The position numbers and the translations under genes were made by a program. Shown piece by piece: positions 10,859-21,802 of a stretch of DNA of 64,000 nucleotides. This DNA comes from Meloidogyne chitwoodi (taxonomy: Eukaryota; Nematoda; Chromadorea; Rhabditida; Meloidogynidae), in contig JACZZP010000011.1 of NCBI GenBank assembly GCA_015183035.1, positions 2,170,001 through 2,234,000 of the forward strand, read 5' to 3'. Below the pieces are notes generated by a model. It ran no database searches. It saw only the letters and a list, made by a program, of their open reading frames with translations, and was not told where the DNA came from. Each line of letters begins with the position of its first letter. Within the stretch, counting starts at the first letter, position 1.

Positions 10859-13674
10859 TTATTTAATATTATCGAATGCTTTAAAATTTTCAAATTTTGT
10901 ATATTTTTTGAGAAAATACATGGGAAAACTCCCTTCTTTATTTGAACGAAGATTTCTTGCTTTAAGAAGACCATCTTTATGAACTAAACTTAAAGCGACT
11001 AAAAAATAATTATTTAATTATTTTAAAATTTAATTAAATTTTAAAATTACAAATTTTGTCTCCTTCTTCAGCCCAAAGTTCTTCTGGCATTATTGGGTGC
11101 TCTTGGGAATATTCAAAATTATTTTAAAAAAATTACTTATAATTTACCATGTTTTGGTTTATATTCAATAATTGCTTCCAAATTTCTGTCTAAATTTTTT
11201 AAATAAATTTGATTAAAATTTATTTTTTTTAAATTGTTTAATTTACTTATTCCATAAAAATAATCAAGTGAATGAACATTTCCAATTGTATCACCTTGAA
11301 ATACTTGCATAAGTTCATAAATTGTTTGACAAGTCTAGATATTTAATTAAGAAAATTATTTAAATTAAAAAAAAATAAAATAAATTAATTAATTAAAAAT
11401 AAATTACTTACATTACTACTGAATGTACAAACTAGAAATTGACATTTAGCGAGTATACGCTGTAAAGCTACTAATTGAGTTAAAGCTTCTTTTGATTTAT
11501 CTATTAAATTATAGAAAATTATTAATTTCAAACTTAAAGCTAAGTTTTTTTTAAATTTACAATTAATTGTGAACTTTCGATGTTTCGCTTAAACTTAAGT
11601 GGAAATTAAAAACTTGTTTTTAAGTTTAAACATGTTTAAGTTTTAAATGTAAAACAAACATTTTTGGAAACTTAAAAACTTATTTTTAAGTTTAAACATG
11701 TTTTTAAGTTTGTAAATGTACAACAAACATTGTTTTTCATTTTTAAATGTTTTTTGATGATAAATTTCATCTCTATCTCCATATTTATTATAAGCTTCTT
11801 TAAATACATCTGTATCATCCGTAGCAATATATAACATACGTTTATTAGGGCAATGATTATATTTTATAGTTTGATGTTTTTCACCCATAACATCATACCA
11901 AAAATCAACCCATTTCTAAAAATTAATTATTAAATATTTCTTTTTCCATCTACCATATATGCGTCAAGTTCCTGTAATTTTGCTTCACTTATTTTATCTG
12001 TTCGTCTAACATGTATTCCAGCAACAGGGCCTTTAAAAAATAAATTAATAAAATAAATATTAAAAATTATTTAAAATAATTAATTTACCACATTCAAATG
12101 GAATTTTTGAAACAATTTGATTTGTTAAATTTATTGTTTCATCATTTTCTCTCATAATATAGTTTAATATCTAAAAATATATTTTTATTTGGATATATTT
12201 AATGAAAAACTTGTCCATAAAACCAAATTATAGGATTTGAATGATATTTAACAAGAGAATCTTTTATTTGTGAAGGAGCAACATCATTAATACGCTTAGT
12301 CTTAATTTGTTATTAAAAAATTAAATTTTAAATTTTACATATTCAGAATTAAATTCTGTTATTCTATCAGTTTGTCCTGGTTCTGTATATCTTTTTAATG
12401 GAAGGAAAGGTTTAACCTGAAAAAAAATTTTTTTAAATATTTTTTCTAAAATTTATTTACATGTTCTTCATAATTACAATTTGAAGGTGATTTAAATAAT
12501 TCACTCAATTTTACATCAAATTTGTACAAATTTTGATCAAAAGTATTAAATATCACTGTTCGCCCTGCTTCAAGTGCAGAAGCAAAACAATAACTAAATT
12601 TAAATTATTGAATTTTATTATTTTTTAATAATTTACTATGTTTGGTGTATCAAAAAACCAAACCCACAATTAGAACAAAAAACCTAAATATAATAATATT
12701 TTTTAAATAAACATAAAGGCTAAAATATGACAGAATATCAGTCTATTCATTTTTACTTACCGGACAAAACATAATCTTTGCATTTAAACAATTATTAGGA
12801 TATTGAAGCAAATCTAATTTAATTTTAATTTTTTCACTTAAACTTGAAAGTTGTTGATAATTATTATTATTACTGTAATTATTATTATAAAATTTATATT
12901 CATTTGATAAATAATTAATTATCTAAATTAAAATACATATATTTAAATAAGTACATTGTGTATTGTTTTGTGTTTCACATTATTTGTTATAGTTCTTAAT
13001 AATGTTTTTATTTTAGTAATGTTTTTGTTTTAGTAATGTTTTTGTTTTAGTAATGTTTTTGTTTCAGTAATGTTTTTGTTTTATAATAGTAATGTTTTTG
13101 TTTCAGTAATGTTTTTGTTTCAGTAATGTTTGGACTAATTATTTGGTTAAGTTTAATTATGTTTTTTTGTTTTATTCTTTGGAAATGTTTTTAATTATTT
13201 ATGTTTCTTTATTTTTCATGTTTTATTTGTTTGTTGATTTTGATAATTTTTAAATATATAATATTAAATTAAATATTAATTAATTTAACCTGTTTATCTA
13301 TTATTTGTTTTTGTTCACAATTGTCTATTGAATTATATTTAAACAAACTTTGAAGATAATATAATTTTTGTACAAGTGTCATTTGAGTATATACATCCTA
13401 GTTTTAATTAAAAATTAATTAAATTATTTAAAAATTTATTTACCTTATTTATTTTAAGATTATTAATATTTATTTTTGGACTATTTTTAGGCAAAATCAA
13501 AGAACTACTTTTAGAAATATATTTAATATTTTTATTTATATCTTGTTCAGTACATAAATAAAAAAATAATAAAAATGCTATTATTAAAATAATAATAATT
13601 TTAATTATTATTTTAAAATAATTATTTGTAGAAAATGTTTCTAGTTGTTGTTCAATAAGACAATAATTAGTCAT
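10859..13674 (-). CDS. FUT8-type alpha-1,6-fucosyltransferase, copy B (GT23)
   Basis: Tandem paralogue of A with the same exon plan and N-terminus ([20 protein letters not shown], anchor at about residues 20-42). Blocks read: the CP-ending exon near 12765-12920, CGFGFLIH near 12655, SYCFASALEAGRTVIF-like block near 12570, [13 protein letters not shown] with HVRRTDK at 11993-12013, YIATDD near 11830, LAKCQFLVCTFSSN near 11420-11470, HSLDYFYG near 11255 and the SH3-like tail GNFPMYFLKKYTKFE; stop at 10859-10861. Both arginines of the HVRRTDK motif are kept and no frameshift was found. One large intron (about 12930-13290) holds a 17-bp tandem repeat. Function as for A; substrate specificity of each paralogue cannot be told from sequence. 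Confidence 0.8.
13005..13140. repeat. 17-bp tandem repeat in intron of copy B
   Basis: About seven copies of a unit close to TAGTAATGTTTTTGTTT, slightly degenerate. Related T-rich repeats sit in the equivalent intron of copy D (about 23825-24020) and, as A-rich complement-like sequence, of copy A (about 9585-9700), so this intron is repeat-prone across paralogues. Confidence 0.75.
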
Positions 13675-14789
13675 TTTATTTAATTAAAATTAAATCTAAT
13701 AATAAATTAAACTTTCCTGAAACATAATATAATAATATATGAAACTTTCCGGAAAGAATATACTTAATATTAATTAAACTTTATTGAACATTTAATTTAA
13801 AAAAACTAACTGATAAGCTAAAAGAGATGATTTTGTTTAAATAATAAAATTAATTTAATTAATTTTTAAGTAAATTAGAGAAAAATAAAAATATTTTTTT
13901 GAATTATTTATTTTTTTTTTTAATTTATTTTTTAATACATATGAAGGAAAGGGAAAGAAATAATAATAATAAATAGGTTGTTTAAACGATAATATTAAAT
14001 AAAAAAATTGTGTAATCAAAAATAAATTGAAACTTTAATTTTTTTAATATTCAAATATTGAGATTTTGAATAATGTTGCCTTGTTGTTAACAATTAAATA
14101 AAATAATAAAAATGAATAAACCTAAATAAAATTTAAATTAATTTATTTAAAAATATTTTGTAAAATTTATTTGATTTTTTTTAAATTATTTTGGTGATAT
14201 TAAGCTGTTTAATTTAATTTAATATTTTTGGATTTTTTTTTAATTTTTTGTATTTAATTTATATTTTTTGAATTTGAATAAATTATTAAATATATAAAAT
14301 ATTAAATAAAAATTATAAACATATTTTTAATTCTTTTTATTGATTTATTCTTTTCAAAAAATAAAATAAAAATTATTTTATAAAGCAAACATTTAAACAA
14401 TTTTTATTTACTAAGGGTGAGACATAAAAGATGAGCCAACTCGAAGTTTAGTCAAAAAATTTTTTATCTTCGCTATTAATGGTCCATTTAGAATGTTCTA
14501 TATATCATTCGATAGCTTATTCTTTGCTCTTCATCATGAAATTTATTTTTTATTTTTATATAGATAATACGATTAATTATGAATTTTTTAAAATTTCAGA
14601 TCCTTCCACAATTTTTAAAATTTTCAAAAAATTTTATCTTGAATTTTACTTGAAGGACTTTTTTTATTCCTAGTTAGTTGATTCAGCTTTTCAAGCTCTT
14701 TAGAATGACATAAGCTTCGTCAAAAACTTTTCAAACAAAATAAAGTTAAAAATTTCAGTATGTTCTTCACCTTCTTGTTTTTTAAAAAT
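13675..14789. other. Intergenic between FUT8 copies B and C
   Basis: AT-rich, no gene seen. CCGGAA-type motifs at 13705-13760 directly upstream of copy B. A repeat-like patch near 14410-14760 contains CATTCGATAGCTTATTC (14508). The open frame 14479-14673 within it is repeat sequence without family features. Confidence 0.5.
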
Positions 14790-17700
14790 TTAATTAATTT
14801 TATCAAATAGTGAAATTTTTTCAAATTTTGTATGTTTTTTAATTAAATAAAAGTGAAAATTCCCTTCTTTGTTTGAATTAAGATTTTTTGCTCTAATAAT
14901 GCCATTCTGATGATGTGGACCTAGCAATACTGAAAAATAAAAAACATTCTCTAAAATTAATTTTTTAAATTAAAAAAAATTAATTTACAAATAACGTCTC
15001 CTTTTTCACTCCAAAGCTCTTCTGGAGTATGTGGGTAATCTAAAAAAAGTTTTTATTTTTAGTAACAAATGGAGAAAATTCAAAATTGAAATATAATTAT
15101 TTTACCTTGGATTGGTTTATAATCACTAATTGACTCCATTTCATTTTCTATAATTTTATTTATTATTTAAAAAAAATTTTATAAGAAAATTAAATTAAAT
15201 TCTCTAAAATAGACCCCTTCCAGTGTGGGATTGAAAAAATAAGCCTAGAGGTCTATTTTAGAGAATCTACGGTATTTATTTAAGTTAATAGTTAAAAACG
15301 GTAAATAACCAATTGGATCCCTACTTGTCCGCAAAGAGAATTCGCTCTTTTCTTTCCTTCTCTTGCATTTTTGGCGTTAGGAGAAGTGCACGCTTATTTT
15401 TCCTTCTCCTCTATTATAATATGCCTTTTGGCATTTGGAAAGAAATGGATAAAATAATTAAAATTAATTAATAATAGTGATTAAGATTCAGAATTATCCG
15501 TCAGATGAGATATATACAAAAACTGAATTACCTAAATATTTGTCCTTTTACTGGTTTTTATCCCTTCATTATAATCCCTTAACAGGTTCACCTGATCTTT
15601 TAGAAATATATTTGAGAATGTTGTCCCAAATTTATGTTATTTGATTATTAATCTTTGGTCACTTTTAAAATAATTATATTTTCACTTTATTATTAATTAA
15701 TTATTTTATCCATTTCTTTCAAAATGCCAAAAGGCATATTACAGTGTAAAGGAAAAATAAGCGTGCACTTCTCCTAACGCCAAAAATACAAGAGAAGGAA
15801 AGAAAAGAGCGAATTCTCTTTGCGGACAAGTAGGGATCCAACTGGTTATTTACCGTTAAAAACTAATAATTTTTTACCCATCCAGCATTGTCCATAAAAA
15901 TAATCAAGTGAATGAACATTTTCAATTGCATCGCCTTGAAGTATTTGCATAATTTCATAAATTATTTCACAAGTCTAATTTTTAATTATAGCGAATATTA
16001 TAAACAACTTAAAAATAAATTACTTACATTACTACTAAGTGTACAAACTAAAAATGAGCACTTAGCGAGTATACGGTATAAAGCTAATAATTCAGTTAAA
16101 GCTTCTTTTGATTTATCTAATAAATAAATTATAATAAATTAATAATTTACAAACTTAAAGCTACTAAGTTTCTTTTATTTTTTAAATTTACAATTAATTG
16201 TACTTTCCACTTAAGTTTTGTTTAAACTTAACCGGAAAATTGTAAAAACATTAAAACATTTTTATGTTAATGTTTTTATGTTTGTAAATGTACAACAAAC
16301 ATTGTTTTTCATTTTTAAATGTTTTTTGATGATAAATTTCATATCTATCTCCATATTTATTATAAGCTTCTTTAAATACATCTGTATCATCTGTAGCAAT
16401 ATATAACATACGTTTATTAGGGCAATGATTATATTTTATAGTTTTATGTTTTTCACCCATAACATCATACCAAAAATCAACCCATTTCTAAAACTAATTT
16501 AAATAAAATGTTTTTTAATAAATAACCATATATTCGTCAAGTTCATGCAATTTTGCTTCAGTTATTTTATCTGTTCGTCTAACATGAATTCCAACAATTG
16601 GACCTTTAATAATAAATTGATAAAATAAATATTAAATTAAATATTAATTAAATTACCACATTCAAAAGGTATTTTTGAAACAATTTTATTTGTTAAATTT
16701 AATGTTTTTTCATTTTCTCTCCAAATATAATTTAATAACTAAAAATATAAAATTATAAAAAGAGTTCGACATAATTTTATTTACTTGGCTACGAAACCAA
16801 AGTATAGGATTTGAATGATATTTAAGTATAAATTCTTTAATTTCCAATGGAGCAACATCAAATCCACGTGAATACTTAATATATTATAATGTTTAACAAA
16901 CAAAAATTAAATTAAAAAATTTTTTTTACCATTTCATATTTATGACGAAAAATTGTTATTCTATCACTTTGTTCTTTTTCTAAAAAATCTTTTATTGGAA
17001 GAAATGGCTTAACCTTAAAAAATATTAAAAAATTTTTTTTCTATTTTAAAGTACATGTTCTTCATAATTACACTTTGAATTTGATTTAAATATTTCATTC
17101 CATCTTACATCAAATTTAAATATTTTAGTATTTTCATTATTTAATATCATTGTTCTTCCCGATTCAATTGCCAAAATAAAACAGAAACTTAATTTGAATT
17201 TAAAAATAAATAAGAAAATAATTATATTTACCGAGTCAAATGCAGTAAATGACCAAAACCCCAACCAGGAGGATCTATCTAATAATTTTAAAATTTAAAA
17301 ATATAATTAAATAAATTAAGTATTTTATTAATTACCGGACAAACCATAATCTTTGCATTAAAACAATTATTAGGATTTTGAAGCAAATCTAATTTAAATT
17401 TAATTTTTTCACTTAAAAGTGAAAGTTGTTGATAATTATTATTTTGTTTTTTATTATACTGATATTCTTTTGATAAATGACTAGTTATCTGAAAAAGGCC
17501 AATTTAAAAATAATTATTTAAAAAGAATGAGAAAAATGACCGCCGGCGAACATTGCAAAACATTAAGTCAAAACTCATTGAACAATGAAATAAATTGTTT
17601 TGTAAGCTTGTTTAGACTATTTTTTATCTCCCAACAAAACATGAAAATTTCTGGAATAACCAAACATGTTCAAAACATCTTCGGCGCAACCGGGGAAAAT

Positions 17701-18325
17701 CGGCAAAAAATCAAAATAAAAATGTTTGTACAATGTTTTGAACATTTTCTAATGGTCCAAAAATTCTGATTTTTTGTAATGAAATAAAGAACAGTTTAAA
17801 CTAGCTTTCAAAACAAATTTTTTAGTTTCTAGATAAGTTTTGATCCAATGTTTGGCAATGTTCGTCGGCAGAAAAATTTTGGTCGTCATTTTTTGATCAT
17901 GAGAACGCTTATATACACCTACTAAATTTATTATTTAACCTGTTTATCTATTATTTGTTTTTGTTCACAATTGTCTATTGAATTATATTTAAACAAACTT
18001 TGAAGATAATATAATTTTTGTATAAGTGTCATTTGAGTATATACGTCCTTTTTTTAATTAAAAATTAATTAAATTATTTTTAAAATTTATTTACCTTATT
18101 TATTTTAAGATTATTAATATTTATTTTTGGAATATTTTTAGGCAAAATCAAAGAACTACTTTTAGAAATATATTTAATATTTTTATTTATATCTTGTTCA
18201 GTAAATAAATAAAATAATAATAAAAATGCTAGTATTAAAATAATAATAATTTTAATTATTATTTTAAAATAATTATTTGTAGAAAATGTTTCTAGTTGTT
18301 GTTCAATTAAACAATAGTTAGTCAT
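14790..18325 (-). CDS. FUT8-type alpha-1,6-fucosyltransferase, copy C (GT23)
   Basis: Third member of the A/B/C set, with the same N-terminal anchor exon (18093-18325 region). Blocks read: [14 protein letters not shown] near 17150, WGFGHLLH near 17240, [13 protein letters not shown] with HVRRTDK at 16566-16586, YIATDD near 16400, [14 protein letters not shown] near 16040, HSLDYFYGQ near 15900 and the SH3-like tail [20 protein letters not shown]; stop at 14790-14792. All key residues of the donor-binding motif are present. It is longer than A and B because two transposons sit in introns: a MULE-like element (15300-15854) and an inverted-repeat element (about 17533-17913). Both can be removed by splicing, so the gene is probably still functional. 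Confidence 0.78.
15200..15267. repeat. Small palindrome ATTCTCTAAAATAGACC
   Basis: ATTCTCTAAAATAGACC (from about 15200) and its complement GGTCTATTTTAGAGAAT (to about 15267) flank a 34-nt centre, giving a 17-bp stem in an intron of copy C just before the MULE-like element. Confidence 0.75.
15300..15854. mobile_element. MULE-like foldback element, copy 1, with 9-bp target duplication
   Basis: Ends begin GGTAAATAACCA and are inverted over about 180 bp (CTTGTCCGCAAAGAGAATTC and CTCCTAACGCCAAAAA on one arm and their complements on the other). It is flanked by a perfect direct 9-bp repeat GTTAAAAAC at 15291-15299 and 15855-15863. Long terminal inverted repeats plus a 9-bp duplication fit Mutator-like elements. 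The centre has no transposase. A second copy is at 50825-51390. Confidence 0.85.
17533..17913. mobile_element. Inverted-repeat MITE in intron of copy C
   Basis: AAAAATGACCGCCGGCGAAC...CATTGC at the left pairs, with one arm interrupted, with GCAATGTTCGTCGGCAG...GTCGTCATTTTTT at the right. The open frame 17527-17769 lies across it and is not a gene. Exact termini and the target duplication are not clear. Confidence 0.55.
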
Positions 18326-18694
18326 TTTATTTAATTAAAAATTAAATCTAATAATAAATTAAACTTTCCTGAAACATAATATAATAATATATGAAACTTT
18401 CAGGAAATAGAAAACAATTTTTAAATTTTTTAAGAAATATCAAGAAAATAAATACTTATTTTTCTAAATTATTTATTTTTTATAGTAATTGATTATTATA
18501 TGATTTTTTTTATTTATTTTCAGAATATAAAGCTAAGGAAAAGAGATAATATTATTTTTAATATTTTTATTTTCTGATGACACGTTGTTTAAAACATAAA
18601 TACCTAAAATGATAGAAATTGTGTAAACAAAAAATATAAATAAATTTAATTTTTTAATCTTATTCGATAAATTATTTTTCAATATATTGTTATT

Positions 18695-19038
18695 CTGACA
18701 ATTCATAGTTGATTTATGTAAATACCCAGACGTTTATTGCTTATGTTAGTATTGTTAGAATATCAATAAATAATGGTTGAATTTTAAAGGCAATATTTAA
18801 ATTAATTCAAATTTTTATTTTTTGTGAAATATAATGTAAATATGTACTTATATTCATCTAGGGGCTGATTGAGATTCTATATTTTCATGAAAATATAAAC
18901 TTTCCGGAAAGATCTAATAAGGTTCATATTTTAAAGTTTTCCGGAAAGGTCATAGCCTATATTAACTTTTAAATAATTCTTCCGGAAAGTTGCAAAATTA
19001 AAGGAATTTTAATACCCTTTTCATCTAAAATATATGTA
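18695..19038. repeat. Direct repeat, left copy, flanking the GT11 block
   Basis: From ATTCATAGTTGATTTATG to CTTTTCATCTAAAATAT this stretch aligns with about 21395-21740 in the same orientation, with small indels, including three TTCCGGAAAG motifs. The GT10 terminal-exon remnant and the GT11 gene lie between the two copies. Confidence 0.8.
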
Positions 19039-19151
19039 GTGAATATGCTACAAAACATTTTGAAGAAAACACAAAAAATATAATTAATTTAAATAAATTT
19101 TGGAATGATGAACATTGTCAAAATGATTTTTTATTAAAATTTATTGTTTGA
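19039..19151 (+). pseudogene. GT10 fucosyltransferase terminal-exon remnant
   Basis: Encodes EYATKHFEENTKNIINLNKF...LLKFIV, nearly identical at DNA level to the 3' end of the GT10 gene at 29164-30810. It starts abruptly at the junction with the direct repeat, with no upstream exon in place. Not expressible as a GT10 protein. Confidence 0.85.
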
Positions 19152-19287
19152 AAATTTAAAAAATAATTTTAGTCATTAGTTTGTAACAAATTAAAATTTA
19201 TAGGCATGTGAGTATTTATTTCTTCAATAAAATTTATGATAAAGCAAAATACCATAGAATAATTAAAAAATAAAATTAAATTTAATG

Positions 19288-21103
19288 TTAAGGTATTTTA
19301 TCAATTGATATCCAACTTTCCCTAACTGTTTCCTTTGAATTAAAAGGCCAACTTCGAGGAATATAAAATATAGGACGATCCTAAATATTTAAAAATAAAA
19401 TAATAAAATTAAAAAAACTTGAGGCATTAAATAAGCCATCCAAAACCCATATAATGAAGTAGGGGCTGTAATAAGAAATGAATCACAACTTTGAGTAGCA
19501 AAATTTAATTCAACTCCTCTTGTCATATTTGCATTAAATATTGTATAATATTTATTAAATAGAGTCTGAAAATATTAGAAATAATTGTAGTTTAATTTCT
19601 ATTTTTTCATTACCTTATTAATTTTTAATTCTTTCAAAAACTTTATGTCAGTGCCAAACATTAATAATGAAAATTTTGTATTTTTTGTCTTTAAAATAAA
19701 ATAATTATTAACATAATTTAATAAAACCTTATTTTTTAATAAAGAATATATCTTTTCAATAGCTGTAACAACTTCACCTGCATTAGATACTCCATTAGCC
19801 ACAAAATCACCAACTCTTGTATGAACACAGATTTTGAATGAATTATCATTACTTAAATAAATTTAATATTATTTTTTAAATATTTTTATTACCTACCCAA
19901 ACATCTTTTTCTTAATTTTAAGACCTTCGTCGTTAATTTCCTTACTGAATTCGAATAATTTAATTAAATGTGACCGCAAATGTTCAAAGTAGCGAATACT
20001 CAGAAACACTCCATTTTCTACTACTAATGCTCTACTTTTGTTATTAAAATCCAAAAGACTGAATAATAAAAAACAAACATTTTATTTCATTTTAATAATT
20101 AACATACATTTTTGGGTCCACGTAATCACAACAATTTATAGATAAAGTAGCCGTATATGTATCATTAACATCATCTCTCTAAAATTATTTTTTAAATTGT
20201 TTTTATTATATTTTTAATTACCAAAAAATAAATACGGGAATAAAAATTTGGAAAAAGCTTTTTTAGCTCATTATCCATACTTTTAACTTTTTTTTCGCCA
20301 GAAGAGTAAACTGGTGTACGATTAAGCATTTGACCAATTGCATAAATTGCGGAGTAACGAAACATCTAAAATATTTATTTAATTTTATTAAATTAAATTT
20401 TTCAAAATTTAAGTAATTTAAGTAAATATTCAAAAAAATTAAATAAAAAACATTTTTATATAAGGAGAGCAGCCGCGGTAATCACCTAGAGGCAAAAATA
20501 AGGCAGCAAAGAGAAAGATAACCTACTCTGCGCTCTCTGCCTTTGTCTAACATAACTATCTTATATTTAGTTATTTTATCATAACAATTTTTAAAATATA
20601 GATAAAATTATGAATTAAATTTTAAAAAATAAAACATAAAATTAGGTCTATATAAAAATTAATTTTTATAAAAATTTAATATTTATAAAATTAATTTTAT
20701 AAAATTTAATCTGGGTGTTTTGAACATTACCACCAAATTTCTAATATTCCTTCTCCATAATTAACCTTTTTAATTTATAGAAATGTTTATAAAATTTAAT
20801 TTTTACCTGATTACCCAATTGTGTATATATTTTTTGTGACAAAACAAATTTTTCAAATTTTGGAATTTTTTTAATGTTAAAATCTAAAGGTTCTAGCCAT
20901 TGTTCCCAAAATATAGTTGCTTCATTAATTTCCTCTAAACTTTTATTTAATAAAACATTTGTTTTATTAAGAGGATCAAAATTAAAAATAATTAATAAGG
21001 TTATCATTGAAAGCAAAATTATTATAAAAATAAATTTTAAAGGACGATAATGTTCATTTTGTTGTTTGAAAAATTCAATGGATAATAATTTATTATATTT
21101 CAT
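19288..21103 (-). CDS. GT11-type (alpha-1,2-fucosyltransferase-like) protein, copy 1
   Basis: Exon 1 (20807-21103) encodes a short tail and an anchor (about residues 23-42), ending IYTQLGNQ; exon 2 starts MFRYSAIYAIGQMLNRTPVY. The joined LGNQMFRYSAIY is the GT11 hallmark. Then YFLRDDVND (about 20110-20177), LLDFNNKSRALVVENG (about 19905-20058), an exon with CVHTRVGDFV (19806-19823 covers HTRVGD) and SLLMFGTD, then CDSFLITAPTSLYGFWMAYL (about 19435-19520) and PRSWPF near the end; stop at 19288-19290. The family motif is HxRRGD; here the second Arg is Val, in both copies, which may weaken GDP-fucose binding or mark a divergent nematode subfamily. Predicted Golgi type II enzyme. Intron 1 carries a hairpin repeat (20465-20560). 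No frameshift found in this copy. Confidence 0.75.
20465..20560 (+). repeat. Hairpin repeat in GT11 intron 1
   Basis: GCAGCCGCGGTAATCACCTA followed by GGCAGCAAAGAG...CTCTCTGCC, a potential stem. The core AGAGAAAGATAACCTACTCT is repeated at 38960 and 41519. Unusually GC-rich against its surroundings. Confidence 0.6.
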
Positions 21104-21394
21104 TATTTATTAATTAAATAATTTTTTAATAATTTTAAAATTAATTTTTAAACCACACCTATAAATATGTATTATAAAATTTAAAAAAATATAATTTATT
21201 TTTTAGTCAGGGATGGGCCAAACTTTTTTCCCCAATTTTTTAATTTCAATTTCCGTTTGATAGAATAGTTTTGATGGAATTTTTTAAATTGTTTTATTTT
21301 CCTTTTATTTTTAATAACAAATAAAATCAATATTCAAAAATATGATTTCAATAAAAAAATTTTAAATAAATTATCTACAAGTTAAGTATAACTA

Positions 21395-21740
21395 CAATTC
21401 ATAGTTGATTTATGTAAATACTCAGACGTTTATTGCTTAATATTGTTAGAATATTAATAAATAATTGGTTGAACTTTAAAGGCTTTTGATAATAACATAT
21501 CTAGTAGAAGAATATTTAAATTAATTCAAAATAATGTAAATATGTACTTTATTCATCTAGGGGCTGATTGAGATTCTATATTTTCATGAAAATATAAAAC
21601 TTTCCGGAAAGATCTAATAACTTTCATATTTTAAAGTTTTCCGGAAAGATTATAGCCTATATTAACTTTTAAATGTGTCTTCCGGAAAGTTGCAAAATTG
21701 AAGGAATTTTAATACTCTTTTCATCTAAAATATGTATACT
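21395..21740. repeat. Direct repeat, right copy, flanking the GT11 block
   Basis: Same sequence as 18695-19038, same orientation. Its first 90 bp recur a third time at about 39845-39935, upstream of the second GT11 copy. Confidence 0.8.
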
Positions 21741-21802
21741 AATTTTAGCTAAATGAATTAAATTAATTATTAAATTGTAATTTAAACCATTTTTCATAAA
21801 AT

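Noticed and set aside
20469..20482. Possible rRNA fragment (GCAGCCGCGGTAAT)
   Set aside because: Only 14 bases match the 530-loop core; the flanks do not look like small-subunit rRNA, so I list it as a repeat only.
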